From NCBI GenBank assembly GCA_030041095.1, contig JASHON010000018.1, positions 58,149 through 122,148 of the forward strand: DNA of 64,000 nucleotides. The letters are read 5' to 3'. Below the pieces are notes generated by a model. The model had not been told where the DNA came from. It did not search any database and saw nothing but the letters and a program-made list of their open reading frames with translations. The translations under genes were made by a program, and so were the position numbers. Within the stretch, counting starts at the first letter, position 1. Each line of letters starts with the position of its first letter. Positions 37,901 through 48,508 of this stretch are shown here, piece by piece. This DNA comes from Terriglobia bacterium (lineage in GTDB: Bacteria; Acidobacteriota; Terriglobia; UBA7540).

Positions 37901-40561
37901 GGATCGCTCGTCGTCAACGCGGCGGTTTCCCTGGCATTGACCTCTGGCACCGTGGGCGGCAGCAGCGATCCTGCGGTGGAAGGGCGCGCCTTCGGCAGCG
38001 GAAGCGCCTGCTCCTCAGGGGCGTGTACTCCGATTACTTTCAGCCTGAGTGGAGGACTGCCGCCCTACACCGCGCCCAGCGTTTCCCCCTCTAGCCTGAA
38101 CCTGTCTTGTACGATCTCGAGCAGCACGGAAACGTGCAATAGCACGGCCATACCGGCCGCCGCGCCTACAGGGACCAATGCTCTCTCGGTGAATGCGAGT
38201 GATACGGCGGATGCCTCCACTCCTGCCGGAACCGCGCCAACCGCAGGCTCTGCAACACTGGTCATTAACGCGGCGCTCGCGGTGAAACCGCCTGCATCCA
38301 CCCCTGACGCCGTAGGGCAGGATGCATACGGAACGGGCACTGGCTGCAGCGGGGGCACGTGCCAGCCGCTGGATTTCTCGATTAGTGGAGGGCTAGGCTC
38401 GTACGTCGCCTCCGGCCCTCCTGGCGGGCAGCCTGACGGATTCACCTGTCTGCTGTCGTACACCGGAATTTCCGGCACGTACTCGTGTTCCAGCGCCGCC
38501 ATTCCCTCAAACTCGGGCCCGGGAAACATTACCGGCACCATCAGCCTTACCGTCACCGACACGGCGAACGCCTCAACGCCCTCCGGATCGTCCCCCAGCA
38601 CCCCCGACATCGTCACCATCGAGCCGAACTTCACCGTCTCACTTACTTCCGGTACCTCGATAGGAACAAGCTCCGATCCCGCAGTCCAAGGGCGGAATTT
38701 CGGAGACGGAAGCAACTGCGAACCAACGGGAACTTCCACGTGCCAGCCGTTCACTTTCAGCCTCAGCGGCGGATTGATGCCGTATGCCACGCCAACGGTT
38801 TCACCCACCAACTTGGGCCTCGACTGCGCCATCTCCACGAGTACCGCCTCGTGTTATGGAAATCCTGTATCGTCCAGCGCACCCACCGGAGCGCAAGCCT
38901 TCACAGCCAATTTCAGCGACGAGAACAATGCTTCCAGTCCCACGAGCACGGTGGGCTTGCCTGAGACTCTCACCGTAAACTCTGCCTTGAGCATTTCAGC
39001 TCCGCCGGCGGGATTGCCCAACCGGTTGGAAGGCTTTCCCTATCCGTATCCTTCCGGCAGCTCCACCACGCTCACCGTCTCCGGAGGTCTGAGCACGGAT
39101 TCGTGGTACATGCTTTTGGTAGGCAGCACGCTCTCCGGTGACGGAGCATGCGATAACGCGACGATTCCCACCCAGGCGACCTCGACGGATACCGATCTGA
39201 CGCTTACTGAGTCATCGGGTGAATTGTCCACACTAGCGTCCTCGGTCATCACCAGCGCTTCAGACACGGATTTCACCTTCGGCGTTTGCGTCGACGATAC
39301 CGCCAATAACAGCACGCCAGCCGGCTACGTCGAGCCAACAACCACGAACAGCACTTATACCGTGAATGTCTTTCAGCCTGAAGCGTACGTGGCGGACGAG
39401 GGATTGGGTGAAGTGGAAGCTTTCAACACCGGCACGTACGCCACGGACGCAGCCAAGAATCAGACCGCGACGGTCGTCTCCTCGCTGACGGGTGTGGAGG
39501 GTGTTGCCGTAACTTCCGACGGGAGCAAAGCGGTGGTCGCGTTCAAAAACGGAACGCTGGCCGTGATCGATACCATCACAAACTCCCGGGTGGGCTCCGC
39601 AGTCACCATTGATTATCCGTCCGGCACAGCAGTCGCCTGCAGCAACGCGAGCGCCATTGCCATCTCCGGCGCTTACGCGTATGTAGCCTGCGCCAACACG
39701 AGTCCCACGGATGACGAGCTCTATGCGATTCCTGTCTCGTCCCTGGTCGGGACTTCTCCGGTGACAGCGAGCGACGGCGAGGACCTTGGCGCAAGCGGAA
39801 GTATCGGCGGAATCGCAGCCATACAAAACAGTTCATACGCCTACGTCGCCGTCACGCTCGCAGCGGCGGGCAAGCTCTACGTTGCGGCTTACAACCTGCC
39901 GAACGTGATGAGCGAAACTTATTCCTTCAGTGGAGTGTCGCAAACCTTCCCTGAAGGCGTGGCGCTTACGGTGTCTGGGAGCGCGGTCTCCGCTTATGTG
40001 GTGTCGGCAAACACTAACCCGCCCACACAACCCACCACGGCGGTTGCGGGCGACGTCGATCTATTCGCGCTTCCCACTCCGCTCGCTTCTCTTTCGGCTC
40101 CCACCGTCCAGAGCGTTCCTATTATCGAGTACACGCTCAGCGGAACCCTCACCGACCTCAGTCCGGAGCCCACATCCGTTGTGGTCACGCCCGATCTCAA
40201 CTACGTCTACGTCGGCCTGCTGGGAAGCAACCAATTCGCCGTCTTGCCCAGCAACCTTTCGAGCGGGCCGGACCTGTACGATCTGCCGGGCGCCACATCG
40301 TTTTCAAACAATGGCAGCGCGACGGCGGTTGGGAGTGACACACCCGCTGCAGTCATCGCCCCGTCGCTTGATTCTCCTCTTCCCACGGGTGGCTACCGCT
40401 TGTTCTTTATCGCCACCACTTCCGCTGCTTTGCACGCTGATATCGTCGATGCCGGAAGCGGCAGCGGCAGTCCGGCGGCAGACGCGAATTCACCGGCCAT
40501 AAGCATCAGCAGCACAACCACCAATCCAACCGCAGCCGCGTCAATTCCGGTCCCCCAGTGA
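34943..40561 (+). CDS. Giant secreted protein: about 12 Ig-like repeats plus C-terminal beta-propeller
   Basis: A 1,872-residue surface or secreted protein. The N-terminus has a signal with a possible lipobox (FFSWAC), so it may be a lipoprotein. About a dozen tandem repeats of 90-125 residues follow; each starts with a phrase like VQGRAFGSGSAC or VGRSYG, continues with PxxFSLSGGLGSY and ends with DTxNASTPAG, in the style of putative-Ig/cadherin-like domains. From about residue 1465 the sequence changes to YVTN-type propeller blades (YVADEGLGEVEAFN, VAVTSDGSKAVVAF, TSVVVTPDLNYVYVG). TTG 34943 follows GGAGGGGG; GTG 34922 would lie upstream of that ribosome site. Divergent from the TonB receptor. 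Adhesion or polymer binding is inferred. Confidence 0.85.
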   Translation: MRHSSNHASRQVLLLFVALALAFFSWACGLGNSSLSSKLPRSGSGASFEITTNALVDAVAGHAYAATVATTGGSGALSTCTLLGSDLPSSSILFTTIQGADCVIHYLPSASDSSTTLRFTVSVDDTSSPANFDTRTFSLFARQPFSMDQASLTAGVQGRSYGTPSPFIQPFQSNVVSKAPASAVNQTTEFGNGPLTTCSVQSVTPINPGLQAIVDPSNPSRCLLESTSLTAAGTYAVTVAGTDSPILDPVTGQPAVEPGTESETLTLAVDQPLSLVPASLSGSSFPPDSVQGRTYGNVSAGLAEPTYNAAGGIGPYVFTTPPATASPTADGVPSGILCQPSPAETAVECSSGSATVTGNQGTYSFSIAVNDSGNSATPPSTSVQGASATVTQSLVVLAPLTVSFTQGSSANPSVLVDAVVGRSYGVIGDPPAFQSAGGVGTVSWCVNSGSLTSAVGLTGVSFDCTNPTTANSVSLTANPVIGPAGAYTFTAQATDTGDAAVPGASSATGSVSITVDPALAATLVQSGTTDPSALLDAVQGSSYGESNNFQGAPVASGTGGLGAGTYLWCVKGVAPNFTSISGTCGATTSTKSASVMYVSNAAGAAGTYSNLSFEIDDTGNAAVPPTFSGAGSAATPATSLTILSPLSLAAPSTVYPGVAGRTYGTGTGCSGGTCQPITFTLSGGDGTYSVTPAAGFPSYFTCTLAGSPPSGTYSCGSTAIPTTAAGTVTLQVTVSDSGSAAIAGSTSSPVAAALTVNPSLGVTSPTSTPPAVGQFAYGTGAGCTSGACQPLNFSISGGLGSYSVSPTPPGGQPDNFSCAFSQSGLSGSYSCSSSAVSSNPGPGTVLASIDFTVTDTSNASTPAGSSGPVTDTVTVEPNFTIALASGAVGSATDPAVQGRAFGSGSACSPGACAPLTLSLSGGLGSYSTPTASSDVGLSCAISGSTESCSSATVPATAAVGTHNFTVNAVDAANASTPAGNALIAGSGSLVVNAAVSLALTSGTVGGSSDPAVEGRAFGSGSACSSGACTPITFSLSGGLPPYTAPSVSPSSLNLSCTISSSTETCNSTAIPAAAPTGTNALSVNASDTADASTPAGTAPTAGSATLVINAALAVKPPASTPDAVGQDAYGTGTGCSGGTCQPLDFSISGGLGSYVASGPPGGQPDGFTCLLSYTGISGTYSCSSAAIPSNSGPGNITGTISLTVTDTANASTPSGSSPSTPDIVTIEPNFTVSLTSGTSIGTSSDPAVQGRNFGDGSNCEPTGTSTCQPFTFSLSGGLMPYATPTVSPTNLGLDCAISTSTASCYGNPVSSSAPTGAQAFTANFSDENNASSPTSTVGLPETLTVNSALSISAPPAGLPNRLEGFPYPYPSGSSTTLTVSGGLSTDSWYMLLVGSTLSGDGACDNATIPTQATSTDTDLTLTESSGELSTLASSVITSASDTDFTFGVCVDDTANNSTPAGYVEPTTTNSTYTVNVFQPEAYVADEGLGEVEAFNTGTYATDAAKNQTATVVSSLTGVEGVAVTSDGSKAVVAFKNGTLAVIDTITNSRVGSAVTIDYPSGTAVACSNASAIAISGAYAYVACANTSPTDDELYAIPVSSLVGTSPVTASDGEDLGASGSIGGIAAIQNSSYAYVAVTLAAAGKLYVAAYNLPNVMSETYSFSGVSQTFPEGVALTVSGSAVSAYVVSANTNPPTQPTTAVAGDVDLFALPTPLASLSAPTVQSVPIIEYTLSGTLTDLSPEPTSVVVTPDLNYVYVGLLGSNQFAVLPSNLSSGPDLYDLPGATSFSNNGSATAVGSDTPAAVIAPSLDSPLPTGGYRLFFIATTSAALHADIVDAGSGSGSPAADANSPAISISSTTTNPTAAASIPVPQ

Positions 40562-40624
40562 CCGCCATACCGCCGCCTCAAAGCCTTCGTCGATGAATTC
40601 CTACTGATTTCCCCCAGCGACAGC

Positions 40625-40762
40625 CGTAGCGCCGGCATCTTGCCGGCCCTGTGGTCTCTACATTTCACGCGCCGCTTCCCGGCCGCTTCACGCCCCCGTA
40701 TCAGGGCATGACTTCAGTCATGCCGACTCAGCTCGGCCCGATTGCCGGGCTTTAGCCCCTGC
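40625..40762. repeat. Composite repeat, left copy flanking RAYT (locus 2)
   Basis: A 138-base element made of GCCGGCA-TCT-TGCCGGC, a TCTACATTTCAC spacer, GGCATGAC-TTCA-GTCATGCC (40705-40724) and GGGCTTTAGCCC. It is nearly identical to 41414-41550 in the same orientation. The 3' end of the RAYT gene, including its stop codon, lies inside this copy. Confidence 0.9.
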
Positions 40763-41227
40763 AGCTTTTCGCTTGGCCAAGTAGCTGAAGCCGTACGGAT
40801 ACTCCTCAGGCGACTCGACCAGCCCCGCCTTCACGGGATTTTCCGCAATATACCTCCGATGCCGTAGAAAACTCTGCTGGTCTCGGACCCGCACCTGTGA
40901 GAAACCTCGTTGCCAGACTTCGCCCAAGTACCCGAGCTCCTTCTTCAGCCGAAAAGAAAATCCGCCCTTGATGAATTGCACGGCCTTTTCGATCGTCATC
41001 TCCCCACTCACCGTGATCAGCAAGTGCACGTGGTTAGGCATAATGACGAAATCATGCAATTGGAATTTTCGCGCCGCCACGTAGGAGCGCAGCAGATCGA
41101 TCATCAGCGTAGCGTTGCGCTCGGATTGCAACAGGGCCCGTCCCTCGCATGTCTTGGTCGAGACGAAGAATGTACGCGAAGAGTTCACGATGTGGCTCGG
41201 GTTCGCATTACGGGCAGGTTTTGACAT
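40718..41227 (-). CDS. REP-associated tyrosine transposase (RAYT, Y1/HUH family)
   Basis: A 169-residue single-domain HUH nuclease of the IS200/TnpA-REP type. The metal-binding His pair is in MPNHVHLL (His66, His68) and the likely catalytic Tyr126 in RRYIAENPV. Such proteins cut and join single-stranded DNA at palindromic REP elements and are thought to spread them. The gene lies between two near-identical composite repeats (40625-40762 and 41414-41550). Its last 15 or so residues and the TGA stop are encoded by the left repeat, so the C-terminal tail is not ancestral to the family. Other copies of the repeat in this window are candidate substrates. Confidence 0.93.
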   Translation of the reverse strand: MSKPARNANPSHIVNSSRTFFVSTKTCEGRALLQSERNATLMIDLLRSYVAARKFQLHDFVIMPNHVHLLITVSGEMTIEKAVQFIKGGFSFRLKKELGYLGEVWQRGFSQVRVRDQQSFLRHRRYIAENPVKAGLVESPEEYPYGFSYLAKRKAAGAKARQSGRAESA

Positions 41228-41265
41228 CAGCAGGGGCTAAAGCCCTCTTTCCTTCAGCATCTTTG

Positions 41266-41550
41266 CGGCACGACTAAAGTCATGCCCTGACACAGAGCGG
41301 CTTTGATTAATCCAAAAATGTGGAAACTCCACCGCATGACTTCAGTCATGCCGACTCAGCCCCGCCCATTGCCGGGCTTTACAGGCTGCGGAAAAACCCG
41401 ACGCCGCCGCGAACGTAGCGCCGGCATCTTGCCGGCCCTGTGGTCTCTACATTTCACGCGCTGCTTCCCGGCCGCTTCACACCCCCGTATCAGGGCATGA
41501 CTTCAGTCATGCCGACTCACCCCCGCCCATTGCCGGGCTTTAGCCCCTGC
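41266..41550. repeat. Composite repeats to the right of RAYT (locus 2)
   Basis: The 348-base gap 41228-41575 is nearly all repeat. It holds an inverted, variant copy of the GGCATGAC hairpin (41266-41290), a second one at 41334-41351, and the full right-hand composite copy at 41414-41550 with the hairpin at 41494-41513. No gene is seen here. Confidence 0.85.
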
Positions 41551-41575
41551 GTCTTTTATCCATGCCGGGCGCTCC

Positions 41576-43210
41576 TCACTGAGCCTGATGGCACAGCTCA
41601 GACATCAAGGCTTCGCGGTGATTCTCGGCGATGGCAGAAGTCACTTCGAGCGCTCGACGATACACCGTGTAGCCAATCACCGCGAGCGCCAGCAGAATGG
41701 CTCCTGCCAGCCAGATCCTTCCGGCCCAGCGCGCGAGGAAATAAACGCCCGCGCAAATGGCAAAAATGCTGAACTGAACGGCAGCGCTGATCAGCATCGC
41801 CATGCCGGAGCCCTTTTGCCGGCGCATGGTCCCGAACTGAAGTCGTCGGGGAAAGTGCAGCGATACCAGATTTCCAGCCACAAAATTCAACGGCAACGCG
41901 AAGAGCACGGCTGCCAGGGTGACCGCCGCAATCGCCGGATCGGGCCGGGCGTGAACGAGCGAGACGCAGACAAAAACCGCCACCACTTCCAGAGCGATGA
42001 GGAGCGCATAAAACAAGTTCTTGGCAACGAACACGTCGCGAAAGCGAATGGGAGCGGCAAAAAGCATGGCAACGCCCGGCCCGTCAAAGCCCAGAACGTT
42101 GTAAGCGGGGAGGAGCACAGCCAGCATGCAGTAGGCCACAGCCGCAGGAAAGAAGAAACTGCTTCCGGCGAGAGGCATGGCGTGAAAGCCGAGCGATCCG
42201 CCGGTCCGGAGGCCGAACACAAATACCAGAATCAGCGGAACGGCAAGCCCGAAATATTGAGCGGTGTTGCGTAAGAAGTAGCGCACGTCCTTTTCGAGCA
42301 GCGCAGCCACAGCGGGCGCCAACCCCGCCATCTTCCATCCTTCGTATGGGGTCGAGTGAGCCGCCGGACCTTGTGGCCGCTTCGCTTCACCCAGGTTTTC
42401 GCCACGATACTGGGCTCGCAATCGAATTCCCAGAACCCAGGCGAGCGCCAAACCGAATCCTGCCAGGGCGCCCATCGCAAAGAGGGCCCTGCCGTTCTGG
42501 CCGTATCGCGCCGCTTCGATCGTCGAGGCCGCCAGGCCGGGTGGAAACACGCTTCCCGCAGGCGCCAGGCGCTCGATGGTCAACACGGCTTGCTTGCCCC
42601 AGCGCCGGGCGAGCGGCTGAATGAATTGGGAGCTCATGATCAGCAGGAAGAATACAACCCCCAGAATCTCTCGCGTTCTGCGCTGCGCCAGCCACCGGTC
42701 GAGCCAGGCAAAAACAGCGCGGCTCAAGACCAGATTCACACCAGCGAAAACGCCCAGCGCAGGAATTGCCCATAGCAGTTCGCCTGGCGCCGCAATGCCG
42801 ATTCCCGCCAGGATCATCACCAGCCAATACAGCGCGGCGATGGCAACAGGGTCCAGCAGTCCGTAGGCCAGCGCCAGCAGCGCGAAGGTGGAGTAAGACA
42901 CCGGAAAACGCAGGAGGATTCCCAGGTCCGCCTGGGCGCCGAAGCCCAACACGAAGATCGGGAGCAATTGCCATAGGATGAAAACGAACCACAGCTCTCC
43001 GGCGAGGATCCCGGGGCGGCCTTGATGCAAAGCGGCCCATCCGCCGATGGCCATCGCGAGGCCTGCAACTAATACGCCGATGGCAATCGAGCCGCCGGAA
43101 ACCATGCGCGCGGCAAGGTCCGCCTTCGCTCGCCGGGGACGCAGAGAATTCACGAAGATCCGCCAGCGAACCCCGGCAATCAGCCGAAGCTGTTCTGCGC
43201 GGTCGCCCAT
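41576..43210 (-). CDS. ABC-2 type exporter permease
   Basis: A 544-residue integral-membrane protein with about twelve hydrophobic helices in two halves, in the style of ABC-2 permeases of the large single-chain kind. No exporter-specific motif allows a substrate call. ATG 43210 has GGAG eight bases upstream (inside the end of the ATPase gene); ATG 43228 would overlap the ATPase by 13 bases and is the alternative. The frame further up to 43396 is antisense-like extension through the ATPase gene and is not used. Confidence 0.85.
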   Translation of the reverse strand: MGDRAEQLRLIAGVRWRIFVNSLRPRRAKADLAARMVSGGSIAIGVLVAGLAMAIGGWAALHQGRPGILAGELWFVFILWQLLPIFVLGFGAQADLGILLRFPVSYSTFALLALAYGLLDPVAIAALYWLVMILAGIGIAAPGELLWAIPALGVFAGVNLVLSRAVFAWLDRWLAQRRTREILGVVFFLLIMSSQFIQPLARRWGKQAVLTIERLAPAGSVFPPGLAASTIEAARYGQNGRALFAMGALAGFGLALAWVLGIRLRAQYRGENLGEAKRPQGPAAHSTPYEGWKMAGLAPAVAALLEKDVRYFLRNTAQYFGLAVPLILVFVFGLRTGGSLGFHAMPLAGSSFFFPAAVAYCMLAVLLPAYNVLGFDGPGVAMLFAAPIRFRDVFVAKNLFYALLIALEVVAVFVCVSLVHARPDPAIAAVTLAAVLFALPLNFVAGNLVSLHFPRRLQFGTMRRQKGSGMAMLISAAVQFSIFAICAGVYFLARWAGRIWLAGAILLALAVIGYTVYRRALEVTSAIAENHREALMSELCHQAQ

Positions 43211-43215
43211 CGGAT

Positions 43216-44001
43216 TTACTCCAGCCATGAAAGCTCCGCGGTCGCCCGGCGCTCGCCGCCCACAAGTTCCAGAAAAATCTGCTCGAGACTCAAGCTCGGG
43301 CCGTTCTCGTGTCGGGCCGCCACGCCCGAGCGCAGCTCGTCGATCGAGCCTTGCGCCACCAATTCGCCCTGATGAATGATCCCCACGTGGCTGCACAGCC
43401 GCTCGACGATCTCGAGAACGTGCGAAGTCAGAAAAATCGTCGCGCCCCGCTCAATCATGCGATTCAGCATGGACTTCAGCGTCCCCGCGGCAATGGCATC
43501 CACGCCTTCGAAAGGCTCGTCGAGAAACAGCACTTTGGGTCCGTGGATCACCGCCGCTGCGAGCGCAAGTTTCTTCTTCATGCCGTGTGAGTAATCCACG
43601 ATCAAGGTCTTAGGCCGGTCCGACAGATTCATGAACTCCAGCAATTCCTGCGCGCGCTTGCCCGCCGTGATGCGGTCGAGTCCATACATCCGGCCGGCGA
43701 AATTGAGATACTCGGACCCGGTCAGGCGGTCGAAGAGCGCCATCCCCTCCGGCACAACTCCGATCTGCCGTTTGACCTCGATGGGATGAGCGGCAAGCTC
43801 CAGGCCCAAAATCGAAATTCGCCCGGCGGAAGGTTCGAGCAGGCCGGTGAGCATTTTCATGGTCGTCGATTTCCCCGCGCCGTTGGGGCCCAGGAAACCG
43901 TAGAATTGCCCGGACTCGACGCACAACCCCACGTCATGCACGGCTTCGAGCTCGCCGAACCGGCGTGAGAGTGATGTTGTTTCAATAGCAAGGTCGCTCA
44001 T
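43216..44001 (-). CDS. ABC transporter ATP-binding protein
   Basis: A 261-residue ATPase of the ABC-2 exporter type. Walker A GPNGAGKST (39-47), a Q-loop region, the signature-like YSHGMKKKLALAAA, Walker B VLFLDEPFEG and the switch His in LTSHV are visible. The signature reads SHGMKKK in place of LSGGQ, as is common in this subfamily. It drives the permease whose gene follows at six bases. What is exported is unknown. Confidence 0.92.
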   Translation of the reverse strand: MSDLAIETTSLSRRFGELEAVHDVGLCVESGQFYGFLGPNGAGKSTTMKMLTGLLEPSAGRISILGLELAAHPIEVKRQIGVVPEGMALFDRLTGSEYLNFAGRMYGLDRITAGKRAQELLEFMNLSDRPKTLIVDYSHGMKKKLALAAAVIHGPKVLFLDEPFEGVDAIAAGTLKSMLNRMIERGATIFLTSHVLEIVERLCSHVGIIHQGELVAQGSIDELRSGVAARHENGPSLSLEQIFLELVGGERRATAELSWLE

Positions 44002-44638
44002 ATCGCTGGGCCGAAATTATCACAAAAGCGCCCGAGTGGGAAACCGGAGGTATGCTGGGCGCGCTCACGCCTTCCGGGAACTACCGGCTGTGCAAGTCTC
44101 GCCAGCAGACATGAGCGACTCATGCCACACGGGATTTTCCACCAGAAAGTGTCTCATTTGTCCCCATTGTCTCAGCGCGGCCTGCTAGGATTGGGATCGA
44201 GGCGCGTATGGGTCAACTCGAGAGCCAGTTGGACGAAAAGTCGCAGAAAACGCAATTAGCACTGGCCAAACGAGAGTCAATAAATAATCCCGCGAGACTA
44301 AGAATATGATTTTTTTGAGGAAGCGAAGCCGTTAAGAAACATAGAATCAATCACATAAGAAAATTCTAACAAAAAACGAAGCCGTGAAAGCCGTTATATT
44401 ACTGAAAATATTAGTACTTATCAGTTTCCAAAGCCGTTATGTTATTGAAAACAGGAACCGCAAATTCTGTCTCACGCCCTGAATTCGCTTTGCGCTTCTT
44501 TGCGCCTTGGCGTCTTTGCGAGAGTCCCTTGCTTTCTTGACGGCGGGCGACAAGCTGAGAGCGTGCCGAATCCATATCGAGCGGCCTGGAACGCCAGTCA
44601 GATGTACGATAGAAAAGACGATGCTTGGGGGCAAGCGG
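44002..44638. other. AT-rich intergenic region with AAGCCGTTA repeats
   Basis: The 637 bases before copA hold no convincing gene. From about 44270 to 44460 the DNA is clearly more AT-rich than the surroundings. AAGCCGTTA occurs at 44326, 44388 and 44431 and AAGCCGTGA at 44379; 22-base stretches at 44387-44408 and 44430-44451 agree at 20 positions. The copA promoter should lie here but no good -35/-10 pair was found. Confidence 0.5.
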
Positions 44639-47119
<2,481 letters not shown>

Positions 47120-47139
47120 ACCAAGGAACGATTGAACGA

Positions 47140-47222
47140 TTGATTCATTGAGGGATTTTTTCATTGAATCATTGAATCAATGAACCAATGACTCAATGAA
47201 ACAATGATTCAATCCTTCAACC
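47140..47222. repeat. ATTGAATCA-type simple repeat between copA and larC
   Basis: A run of ATTGA/TCAAT words (ATTGAATC, ATTGATTC, TCAATGA and variants) about 80 bases long, able to fold on itself. The same words recur at 48480-48508, 50727-50766 and 51130-51226. Confidence 0.7.
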
Positions 47223-47288
47223 TCTGGCCCGTGCTAGAATCGAACTTATTTCCCACAGGCCAGGAAATTGCCAACATCTGAAATGTCT

Positions 47289-48485
47289 ATGGCTCGAATC
47301 GCGTATCTTGACGCCTCTTCCGGAATCAGCGGCGATATGTTTTTGGCCGCGCTGCTCGACGCCGGCGTCAGCCAGGAACATCTGCTCGGGGAACTGAACA
47401 AGATTGCTGCAGGCCAATACGAATTCCGCGCCACGCGGGTGCTGCGCTCAGGCCTGGCCAGCAATCACATCGAATTCATCATTCCGGAGAAGCAGCCGCA
47501 CCGCCATCTCAGCCATATTGAAAAGATGTTGACCGAGAGCACGCTCTCCGCGACGGTGAAAGAGAAGGCCATCGCAATTTTCAGAAAGCTTGCTGAGGCT
47601 GAAGGCAAGCTGCACTCCAGGCCGCCCGAATCGGTTCACTTTCATGAGGTCGGCGCGGTTGACGCTATTTTGGATATTGCGGGAGCTTGTGCCGGGCTCG
47701 AGCTGCTGGGCGTCACCAGCCTTTATTGCTCCCCGCTCAATGTCGGCGGCGGACACGTTCAGGCGGCGCACGGGACGTTGCCCGTTCCTGCTCCCGCCAC
47801 GGCGGAATTGCTGATCGGGTTGCCGGTTTATTCTTCAGGCGTGGAGGGCGAATTGGTGACGCCCACAGGAGCGGCGATTGTCTCAGCGCTGGCCACTGCG
47901 TTTGGTCCTATGCCGCCGATGAAAGTGGAGCAGATCGGCTACGGCGCGGGCACGAGCGATTTCCCCGGCCATCCCAATATCGCCCGGCTGCTCGTGGGCG
48001 AGGCTGAAACGGCAATGCCGCAAACCGGCGGTGAGGACCCGGCGCGTACCGTCTCAGTGATTCAAGCCAACGTGGATGACATGAATCCTCAGCTTTACGG
48101 CTATCTAGTGGATCGTGCGCTTCAGGCGGGCGCGCTGGATATCACTTGCAGTGCCATCCAGATGAAGAAGAACCGGCCAGGCCTGGAAGTCTCAATGGTT
48201 TGCCCTGTGGAGCGAACGGAAGCGCTGGCATCGTTGCTCTTCGCCGAAACCACCACGCTGGGCTTGCGAATCTCAAAAATGCAGAGGATGGTGCTTGACC
48301 GGGAAATCGTCAAGGTGGAGACCGCTTACGGCGCCGTGCGAGTGAAAGTGGCGCGGCGCGACGGCCCGTTCCTGAACGCCACGCCTGAATACGAAGATTG
48401 CCGCCGCATCGCCAGCGAAAAATCCGTGCCACTTAAGGAAGTGATCCTGGCTGCCCAGGTCGCTTTCAGGAAATTGGATCATTGA
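47289..48485 (+). CDS. larC: LarC, nickel-insertion protein for the nickel-pincer cofactor
   Basis: A 398-residue LarC/DUF111 protein. In the characterised system LarC uses CTP to insert nickel into the pyridinium-bisthiocarboxylate mononucleotide cofactor made by LarB and LarE. The typical N-terminus MARIAYLDASSGISGDM, HFHEVGAVDAI and QANVDDMNPQ are present. Here it is one unbroken frame, unlike the Lactobacillus gene, which needs a frameshift. No larA, larB or larE is in this window. ATG 47289 matches the family N-terminus; ATG 47283 is possible, and neither has a good ribosome site. Confidence 0.9.
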   Translation: MARIAYLDASSGISGDMFLAALLDAGVSQEHLLGELNKIAAGQYEFRATRVLRSGLASNHIEFIIPEKQPHRHLSHIEKMLTESTLSATVKEKAIAIFRKLAEAEGKLHSRPPESVHFHEVGAVDAILDIAGACAGLELLGVTSLYCSPLNVGGGHVQAAHGTLPVPAPATAELLIGLPVYSSGVEGELVTPTGAAIVSALATAFGPMPPMKVEQIGYGAGTSDFPGHPNIARLLVGEAETAMPQTGGEDPARTVSVIQANVDDMNPQLYGYLVDRALQAGALDITCSAIQMKKNRPGLEVSMVCPVERTEALASLLFAETTTLGLRISKMQRMVLDREIVKVETAYGAVRVKVARRDGPFLNATPEYEDCRRIASEKSVPLKEVILAAQVAFRKLDH

Positions 48486-48508
48486 CGCAATGATTCAATG
48501 AATCAATG
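48480..48508. repeat. ATTGAATCA-type repeat containing the metG start codon
   Basis: A short block of the same words; the ATG of metG at 48506 is the last ATG of the series TCAATGAATCAATGAAAC. No Shine-Dalgarno lies upstream. Confidence 0.6.

Noticed and set aside
37393..38094. Plus-strand frame inside the giant repeat protein
   Set aside because: Arg-rich out-of-frame reading of the repeats.
42387..43265. Minus-strand frame inside the permease gene
   Set aside because: Arg/Pro-rich shadow of the permease in another frame.
44208..44309. 33-residue frame upstream of copA
   Set aside because: No ribosome site, no recognisable similarity and no neighbour support.
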